Assembly: GCA_026724425.1 (NCBI GenBank)
Contig: JAIUCV010000001.1
Location: forward strand, 5,686,556-5,750,555
Origin: Erythrophleum ivorense
Taxonomy: Eukaryota > Streptophyta > Magnoliopsida > Fabales > Fabaceae
Direction: 5' to 3'
DNA length: 64,000 bases
Shown here: one piece after another, positions 55,598 through 64,000 of the stretch
Layout: each line of letters starts with the position of its first letter
Position numbering within the stretch: the first letter of the stretch is position 1
Notes under the pieces: generated by a model
What the model was told of the DNA's origin: nothing
The model's input: only the letters and a program-made list of their open reading frames with translations
Database searches by the model: none
Program-made: the position numbers and the translations under genes

Positions 55598-58500
55598 ATG
55601 TCGTATAGCTTCTAATGGTGCAGCTCATTGCATTGCGCGAAAAAAAAAAAAAAAGCGATTCATTTGTTCGGCTTGTTGAATTGCCTAGTTTTGTGGTTAA
55701 GTAATCACTTCTATGCTTATTGATAAAGCTATACCTTTTGTCCCCCAAAAAAAAAAAAATAATAGCAATAATAACCGGTTAACCTTTCACTTTACTTTTT
55801 ATATAGTTCATCCTTGTCCCCGTTATCATTTATTATTCCACATTTCCATTAAATTATTATTATTATTATTTGTTTTCACAATCTATTTAATTGATTTTAG
55901 ATTGATTATCAAATAAGGAATATTATAATTAATATATTAAATATTTTGGATTGAAGAATTTTCAATATTATAGTTAATATATTAAAAAAATTGTTTTAAG
56001 CTAGGTTGGATTTTAAAAAAATTCTAAACCCAATTAATTTTACATATTAAACTTTTTTAAATGGGCCCATTTTTTAATCAAATTTTATTCTTTAGTTTCA
56101 TCCATTTTTAAGGTAACTCATGATCAATCTACTCTTCATCATAACCTCTAATAAAGTTTCCTCCAAATCCACTGCAATGCCTTTTACAGTAGATAATTTG
56201 GATGGTCCAAATTTATTTATTTATTATTTTAAATTTAAATTTTTTTATAAGATACATAATATAAAATAAAAAAAATTCTTAACTGTGAATTTTGAAAAAA
56301 ATAAAATTTTAACTTAAAAAAATAAAAAAAATTGAACCATTAAGGGTTAGGATAGAAAACAAACTTCTATTCTTTTCCAACTTTCTTCTCCCCCTTTGAT
56401 GTGACATTGGAAATAGAAAATGAAAAGAAATCATTTATTTTTGTGTTTAATAATAAAAAAAATGATAAAAAAGGAATCAGTCAAAATTTGATTATGGCAC
56501 GGGAAGATAAAATGATTTTGGGGCTAAAATTAAAAAAAATATATCCTTAATGCCTTTGTGTACCACATAATTTATTAAAGAAAGTAGTTGAAACAAACAT
56601 TTTATTTATTGAATGTAAAATTTATATTTAACAAATAAAAATATTTAAAGCATATTTATGTGATACATTATATTTTTTAATTTTTTAAAAATTGTTAGTT
56701 CATAAATTTTTTAAGTTAAATAATTTTTAGATATTAATTTTCATTATTATATAATTTTTTTACAAGAGGGACCCTAAGATTAAGAAAATAAAATTATTGT
56801 TTTATTATTTTTTAATTAATTACAAAGTCAAAAGCTAAAAAGATTATTATTGTATTATTTTTAACTAATTAAAAAATATTTTTTTAATTAATTACAACAT
56901 CAAAAAATTAAAAATATTTAATATTAAAAATAATAAATTATATAAATAATAATTAAAGAACTAACTAACATTTAATTAGAATCATCTAATCAAAAATTCA
57001 AATGAATCAAATTTTGACTGATGATGATTGACACATTCACTATGGCAATGCATTACCATAATAAATATTATATATATATATTACATTATATATAATACTA
57101 TATATATTATTTCGTATTATATATATTTTATATTATATTATATTATTCAATTCAAATAAAAATAAATATGATTTAAATAGAGATAATGCGATAAAATATG
57201 ATTGATTTTTTTTTTTTTCAGAAATACAAACAATAAAATTTGTAAACTAAAAAGTTTTTCAACAAATTTTAACTAGCAGTATTTTGAAGAGCTTTTGGGA
57301 TAATTGTTAAATGAGCAAGTTTTAGTTTTTTGTATTTTTTGAAAGTTTTTCAAATAAATGACACTAGATCTTTAATATATTTTTAATTTTAATCCCAAAA
57401 ATTTTATCTTTACCTAAAATAATTTGATTTTTATGACTGAAATAACTAAACCATTTTATTTAACTATATCAACTAATTCTTATAACTATTTAAAATATTG
57501 TTTCATTGAGTTAAAAAATACTAAAATATCAATTATATACATAAGTATAGGGATTAAATATGTCATTGATTATATATAGAGAGAGTAAATATATAATATA
57601 AATAAAACAGATACATAAGGTAAATATATATAATAAATGATATATATTTAATATATATACATTTATATTATCTTTTCATTTTTATATTATTTTTTAAGTT
57701 AAGGGCATTTTAGTTATTTGTCATTACTTATTTTCTATTCCATCATTATTTCAATTCTATCAAATTGATAAAGAAAAAGGATATTTGTTTTTCTTTTTTT
57801 TTTTGGTTATATCAAACATAATTGATTTAATTATATTTTATTAAATATTCTTTTTCTATTTCTATTAAAGAGGATTTTGTCTACTAAAGGAAATCTCAAT
57901 CTTTTAAGACATAAGAAGCGTGTCCTACTAGCTAAGGCCGGAGGTGTTAAAAAAAAAAAAATTAGAGGAGTGATATGTAATTTTATGAGGATTTATATGT
58001 AATTTTTTTTGTTTTTTGAGGACTATATATAATTTTGTGAGAATTTATATGAATTTTATTTTTTTAATCATATGTAATTTTATAAAAATTTATATACAAA
58101 CTCTATTTTTTTAGACCATAATAAAATTTTTAGGAGGGCCAAGGCTTCCATTAATTCTCATGCCTTTGCCCTGTTGCTAGTGACAACTTATAATAGCAAC
58201 GTCGTCGAGTTTATCTGGCAACCATAGCAACTTTTTAGTGTTGCAATAATCCAACAGTGGCAACGATGCTAGATCTTTGGGGTGAGTAAAGGAAGGTATT
58301 TTTAAATATGGTAAAAATATAAATTAGACGAAATAGTAGAAATTACAATAAAAATTTTTTTAGATATCATTGTTTTTAATATTGTAAATATTATGTTTAT
58401 TTCTTCCTTTTACATTAAAAAAAAAGAAAAAATAAAAAAAAAAGTTAAAAGAACAATGAAGTTATATATTTATTATTAGGATTTCCAATCAAAATATAAT

Positions 58501-60040
58501 AAATATATGATTATCTGATAATAATATAATAAGTATATTGTTATTTAGTTAAATTATATACTTGTTATTCTATTATTCAAAAATTAAAAATATGTTATAT
58601 TTTAATTATATAATTTAATAATAATATATAAAAAATGATATATGAGTTTAATCTAAAAAATTTCATAAAAATTGTAAAATTATACATTTCATAAAATTTT
58701 TCATTTTGGCTTTTATTATTATTTTTTAAAATTTGAATCAGACTTTTTTTGTTTTAATTGAATCAGGCTTAGGCCTGACATTGAGGAGCGCATATATATA
58801 ATAGCACAACCCCTTTTTAAAATACTACCCATTCTCCACAAGTTTTTTCACCTTTCCTGCTTCTTATTTCTCACTCGTGGCCAGATGCTTGCAATCACCT
58901 AAATCAACAAATGCTGAAGCATCAATTAGGGGCGGGTGGAAATACTAACAAGTTGGCCTTTTAATGTTGCTTCTCTCAATCTTTCACACCTTGCCTTTTT
59001 TTTTCTTTCTTTCTTCTTTTTCTGTAACGATTTTTTTTTCAAAAAGGAGATTTTGGATTTTTCTTTACATGAATTTTAAACATTTAAAGTTTCTTACCTT
59101 AAATTTTAATAGTTATTACTATAACTTACCTACTTATTGTTTGGATTAAACTTTGAATTCCCATCATTTTGACCATATTTGGATGTTGTTAGTGTTATTT
59201 GTTCTCTAATTAAAAACATATTCTTCTTTTGAGTCCTTATACATTTTTTAGTCTAATGTTTAAATTGATAAGAAAAAAAATTTTAAATTTATAAGTGTTT
59301 TTTGATAAAAATTAGTATAAATAATTTTATTAACTTTTGACTTTGATTAGATGATTACAAACAAATTATATTATAACCAATTAACTTAATGCATTATTTG
59401 ATATACATATAATAATTTGTTATCAAGCGGAGTGTGTAACATTATCAAATATTATAATTTGTAAGAATGTATAGATGGAGATCATTAAATAAATTTTTTG
59501 ATTTGAATATAATTTTTAAAATGTTCATATTCTACTGCAACTCAATCGAGTACATTGACAGTGATATGATCATGATTTTAAATTCTTATAGATAGAGTTA
59601 AGTACAAGTATGACGTAGTTTTTTTTTCTTGAGGTTGACAACTTGACATATACATGATTTAGGAGTGAAAAACTTTTTAAAACCATATTTTCATTCCATG
59701 AAAATAAAATTTTAAGTTTATTCAACCCCCCTCTCACATTGAGAAGAAGTGAAAGTAGATATTTTAGTGTCCAAATTTTAAAAATGAATTTGGGTATGAT
59801 GTGATAGTTTTGGTTTTTAAAATTGTTTGTTCAATTAAAAAAAAAAATTTTAATATATTTGGCAATTAATTTGCTATGAATATTGTGTTCAAGATTTAAA
59901 TGAGGACAAGAACTTATTTTCTTTTAATTGATAGAATATTGTGATGGTAATATATATTTTTATTCTTCATCTAACATCTTAAATTTTAATGCCTACTTGA
60001 ATATGTGGCTGTTGTTTTCATCACCACAATTTTCAAGGCA
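55598..60040. other. AT-rich intergenic region with simple repeats
   Basis: TA- and A-rich tracts dominate, with a TA cluster near 57060-57130. Around 57965-58130 the phrases ATGTAATTTTATGAG and GGATTTATATGTAA recur several times, followed by AGGAGGGCCAAGGCTTCC, which may be the end of an eroded transposon. No gene was recognised. Confidence 0.5.
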
Positions 60041-60049
60041 GGCAATTGG

Positions 60050-60660
60050 TCTTTTTCTTTTTGGATGAATTATATTTTATTTCCCTCAAAGAGAATCAAG
60101 CGAAGAGAAACTTATTACAAAATTTACACAGTAATCTCAACCTGCAGAACAGCAGACACCAAAATACAAGGTAACACCATGCAACCTTAACCAAAATTGC
60201 TCTCTAACAACCCCACCTCCTACAAGGACACTTCCGTATTGTTTTTACCTTAGGGCATGCAGTGGAGAGTGGAGACATGCCTGAATACCTTTGAGATCAA
60301 ATGGAGTAGGCCTCCAAGGATAATCACCTGTAAATTTCATGAATTTCCCTCCAATATTTTTATGCATAGGGAGTAGGGTAACTCATTTCCATCTCCAATC
60401 TCAGCACTAACCCGACCCAATCTTTCTCTGCTAAATGTTGTAGAGTCCATGGACAAAAGGGTATACCCACACCACTAGCAACATAATGAAGTCCTTTTGC
60501 TAGTCCAAAACACAACAGGGAGATTCACCATTATTTTCCAAATAGGATTCATCATAAAAGAGTAAGTGAAGGCCATGATTCAGTTTTCTCAAAACTAAGA
60601 AGATTATATTCCAAAATCTCAGTACATCCCAATGTGGTTTTGTTATGTGCCAGCTGATTT
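60050..60660 (-). pseudogene. LINE ORF1 remnant (DUF4283-type and zinc-knuckle region)
   Basis: On the minus strand, RERLGRVSAEIGDGNELPYS near 60430-60370 resembles the DUF4283 pattern of plant LINE ORF1, after a KIMVNLPVVFWTSK segment near 60530. In another frame DYPWRPTPFDLKGIQACLHS near 60320-60260 lines up with the Y-W-P..C..C...GH zinc-knuckle lead-in, with several cysteines lost. Stops and frame changes are frequent. This is decayed LINE debris. Confidence 0.45.
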
Positions 60661-60699
60661 CATAAGAAGCTAATCAGGGATGTTCTAATTTTTTCTTCC

Positions 60700-61361
60700 C
60701 ATCCTGTTATATATTTAGAAATGGTTTTATAATAAACATATAAGCTTTCTTTAGTATTGTTTGCTTGTCTAACTATTAAAAGTTTCTATCTTGCACTTCC
60801 ATGTACTTTGTGTTTTTCTTTCTTCGTATTTATGTGCATGTGCACATGCACACGTGAAGGACTATGTCTTTATCTCCATTCATGAAACTTTAGATTTGAA
60901 GTTTGTTTTCTACTATTTATGGCAAAGCAACCAATCTAGCAAACATGCTAGGTGACATAGTATAAGCAACAAGGATTTTGTTTAGGTGCACTTAGTGCAC
61001 CCTGCACATTAATGGCCATAATTTAATTTGTATAAGTGAAATACATATATAATATAGGTGGGTCCATATATAGAATAAATCTTAATTATTGAGTGCATAA
61101 ATAATGTGGCACTCCCAATACATGTAAAAATTACTCATTTGAAATGAGTTCTTTCACCCAAGCTAACCGAAGTAGTCATTAATTCCATCTTTGACATCTA
61201 TTCCAATGTTAGCAAGCGCAAAGTGACAAAACTTGGTACTTTTTGCCAATTTTAAATAAGGACATGCAGCGTATTGGCACAAATTGTCATTAGTTTTTCT
61301 GGTTCATTAGAAAATTTTTGGTACTATGCAGGAAGTAGATAGCGAGTATTGATAGAATCAA
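60700..61361. other. Upstream region of the MZM1-like gene
   Basis: Mixed AT-rich sequence with the palindromic stretch TGTGCATGTGCACATGCACA near 60832. No other frame was recognised. It should contain the promoter of the MZM1-like gene, but no clear TATA box stands out. Confidence 0.4.
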
Positions 61362-62129
61362 ATGGGTTCTGAAGCCTCCTTCCAAACAGCTCAGATTTAT
61401 CGCCACATTCTCAAGGCCATCAAGAAACATATTGGCAAGCAAAGGCACTTCTGGAAATTCGTAACCTCGGAGTTTCGTAAAAACAGCAATCTTTCTGATG
61501 GTCTGGCTGTCCAACAGAAAATCAAGCTTGCTCGGGACCATACCTTTCTGCTTAATAGTGTGCAACATCACAAGGCAGTACTCACTCTCTTTCGGTTACT
61601 TTTCTCTTCAAACTTCTGTACATACAAACATGGAATTAGAATTTTGAACAGCTGAGATTTGTTAAATGAAATTTAGACCTACTGATTCAGGTAAAAGCTT
61701 AACTAGTTAGATGGCCCCAGCCTTTGTTGCTGTAGGTAAGAGACCAAGAAGAGGATGTGGTCTTTAATCCTCTCTGATGGTGTACTATAGTCAGATTTTT
61801 TATGTTTTGGCTAATACTTTCTAAGGGATTTTATTTGTTTATCAACAATTGTAACTTTTTTCACATTCTATCTTTGGCATTCTAACCATTCTTTGGTGAT
61901 GGTTTTGCAGGATCTATTGTTCTCTAACAATATTGCTGTGGATAGGTCTGATGAAACGAAAAGGGTTATTGGAAAAGCTGCTGCTAGTGTGGGTCTTGAC
62001 TTCCTGAGGCTTATCAGCCATAATGATTTGCATGAATGGAGAATATATACCTTTATTCTACAAGAGACCTGGCAAGTGTGTCGAAGCATATTTTTCTTTT
62101 TTTTTAACTGTCACCATTTTCATTTATAA
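61362..62129 (+). CDS. MZM1: MZM1/LYRM7-like mitochondrial complex III assembly factor, C terminus frameshifted
   Basis: Exon 1 (61362-61574) encodes MGSEASFQTAQIYRHILKAI, with the IYR form of the LYR motif at residues 12-14, then SEFRKN and QQKIKLARDHTFLLNSVQHHK. Exon 2 from 61911 continues in phase with DLLFSNNIAVDRSDETKRVI, then GKAAASVGL. LYRM7/MZM1 proteins stabilise the Rieske iron-sulphur protein before its insertion into complex III in the mitochondrial matrix. Three oddities occur. The exon 1 donor is GC (AAG then GCAGTA). A short gap follows IGK relative to relatives. One base is missing near 62000, so the frame that would give LPEAYQP and stop at 62021-62023 is lost and translation runs to 62129. 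It may be a young pseudogene, or the shift may be a sequencing error. Confidence 0.78.
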
Positions 62130-64000
62130 TTTCGTTTTAACAATAAAATAAATGTAACATTAATTGGAACGAATGGGATTAAAAACCTTATAATGTTTAC
62201 TTCCGTCAAGTAAGGCTTGATTATAATTTTAATACACTAATTTTAAAATATAACAAAATATTTCTTATTTTTTAATAAAAAATATTAGCTCTCAATCTTA
62301 GTAATGCAGAGATTTTTGTATGTTATTTTCAAAAGATGAGAGCTGTTTAGTAATACTTTAAATTTATTGTATTAAAATTGTAATTCCATTTCATGGATGC
62401 CAATTTTGAATTTATGCAATTGTAAATTCTGCCATAGCTTAATTAGCGAAAAGATGTTGCCTACGGAAGTTCGAGTTTCTTGAGGGGTTGGAGGTTTCTA
62501 TCTTTGTTTAGAGGTGTATATTATTTTATCTAACAAATAACAATTTTTAGACAAAGACAACTAAAAAAAATGAAAAAGCTCCATCTTAAGAGAGAGGTTG
62601 AGTTTAAGAAAAATCCTGTTATATCTATTTGAGCTTGCCAAATTGAAAAATAAGTTTGGACTTTTTTAAAAGGACGTTTGATTGTAGTGAAAAAGAAAAC
62701 CCCATTTGTCAATAGAATTAATAGCGGCTTTCTATTGGAGTTTGTATCTTTTAGAACTTTTTATTGTAAATTTCTTATAGAGTTTGGAGAAATAAAAAAG
62801 AAAAATTAGCCAATCGTATATTTTATTTTATTTTTCCTTAATCAAATGCAAAAAGTCACATTTTTATTTTCTTGATGAATTAGCCAATCATATACTTTTT
62901 TTTAAAGCAACTGCCAAAACAACTCTCTTTTGCTATCCCAAAAGATAAAATTATTCTCCAACTGAATAATAAATAAATGTCCACCTGCGTATGAGCTGAT
63001 AAAAAGTATTTTATTGTTAAAATCTCAAGTTTGTAACAACTCAAGCATGAAAAAAAAAGAGCATAAACTTGTAGCCATAGAAATGCATGTTTCAAAGGTA
63101 ATATCTAAACATAGAAGGGAAATAATTCTATTTAATTATTTATTTTTGAGCTCAAAAACAATGAGAAAAATGCATAATCAAGCCTTTTGTCATATAATCA
63201 AAGAATGTTGAAAAGATTCATATGAAACAAATTTATTATTTTTAAACACAATTTTTGTACTCATTAAATTTTAAAGATTAAAGCTTAAGTATATCCAACA
63301 ATTGATGGAGTAAATTCTTAGTTTACTCCTCAAATTTTTCTCGCCAAACACACCAATCTAGCTAATTATTAAGGTTTTAATTTTAATTTGTTTTCTTTTA
63401 TTATCCACATCAACTATATTGTTGTCAAACTCTAAAAATTTAATTTAATAATATGTAATATTGTATTTCTTTTGAGCACAAATAATACAAATTCAGACAC
63501 TAATATTTAATTTTAGATTAAATTATATAATTTTCTTCTGAATTTTACTAAAATTATATAAACCTCTCTTCTATTTGTAAAAGATATACAAATCTCCTAT
63601 AAAACAAAAAATACTATACATTTTAGTCTAATTTTAATTGTTTTTAATCAAAATACCCTTTATTTAAAAAATTTTTTAGTTAAAAAAATTTGTATTTAAG
63701 TTAATAAAAGGCATTTTAGTCAAAAAATTCAAAATTAGATTAAAGTGTAGGATAATTTTTAATTTTAAGAAAAATCTACACATAATTTGAAAATATAGAG
63801 GAAGCTTATATAATTTTAACAAAACTCAGGATGACACTCCCATCCACCAACTAGTTTCATGGCACCAATGAATAGGCCCCATTGTTCAACTTGTGCCTAA
63901 CAAATGTAGTACACCTATTTAATTCTCATATTGTTTACACGCAATAATATCTCATTCTTGTCATTAAGCACGTGACCTAATCAAGTTCATCCTAACCATT
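62130..64000. other. AT-rich intergenic region to the window end
   Basis: The sequence is A/T-rich, with short frames only. Nothing on either strand shows a conserved domain, RNA gene or element edge. Confidence 0.55.

Noticed and set aside
60825..60860. Palindromic TGTGCATGTGCACATGCACA as a regulatory site
   Set aside because: It is a purine-pyrimidine alternating simple repeat. Without other context a specific function cannot be supported.

Overview
The window is nuclear DNA of a flowering plant, most likely a eudicot. The evidence is very AT-rich intergenic and intronic sequence, spliced genes with GT-AG introns, and dense Ty1/copia, Ty3/gypsy, LINE, TRIM, SINE and MITE remains. No bacterial-type operon, CRISPR array or rRNA/tRNA gene is visible. 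I cannot name the species.

Three conserved host genes can be read. (1) GET4, the tail-anchored-protein targeting factor, is on the minus strand from about 25.65 kb down to about 3.58 kb, with eleven exons located. (2) GATC, subunit C of the organellar Glu-tRNA(Gln) amidotransferase, is on the plus strand at 47.93-50.48 kb, with five coding exons that join exactly in frame. (3) An MZM1/LYRM7-like complex III assembly factor is on the plus strand at 61.36-62.02 kb; its last few codons are frameshifted and its intron donor is unusual.

Layout. Positions 1-2853 are a base-for-base copy of 6780-9632, carrying GET4 exons 6 and 7 a second time on the far side of a 23-base N gap. This is an assembly redundancy or a very recent duplication. 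From 3.6 to 25.65 kb is the GET4 gene. Its intron 5 is 13.3 kb and holds an old Copia element (9679-14646, antisense to the gene), a second old Copia (15825-21305, sense to the gene) that landed in a 376-bp tandem duplication and itself carries a 522-bp PIF/Harbinger-type MITE, and a 414-bp TRIM (21748-22161). From 25.65 to 27.46 kb is the AT-rich GET4 upstream region. From 27.46 to 34.02 kb are a LINE 3' end and the 3' half of a Ty3/gypsy element with its probable LTR. From 34.0 to 39.1 kb is unresolved repeat-like DNA, including a purine-rich tract, a small MITE and a Tat/Ogre-like LTR end. From 39.1 to 41.7 kb is a minus-strand LINE broken by an 88-bp SINE and by a TIR element. From 41.7 to 46.3 kb is AT-rich DNA with a 41-bp minisatellite. 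GATC follows, then a solo LTR (51717-53491), a long AT-rich spacer with a 164-bp tandem duplication, LINE ORF1 debris near 60 kb, and the MZM1-like gene.

The three host genes are functionally unrelated housekeeping genes, and nothing suggests co-regulation. I looked for an undescribed system and did not find a convincing one. The interesting content is structural: the exact duplication at a gap, nested insertions that can be dated relative to each other, a miniature SINE with a 17-bp target duplication, a palindrome-rich solo LTR, and lesions in the MZM1-like gene. All alignments were made by eye, so element edges are best where target-site duplications are given.
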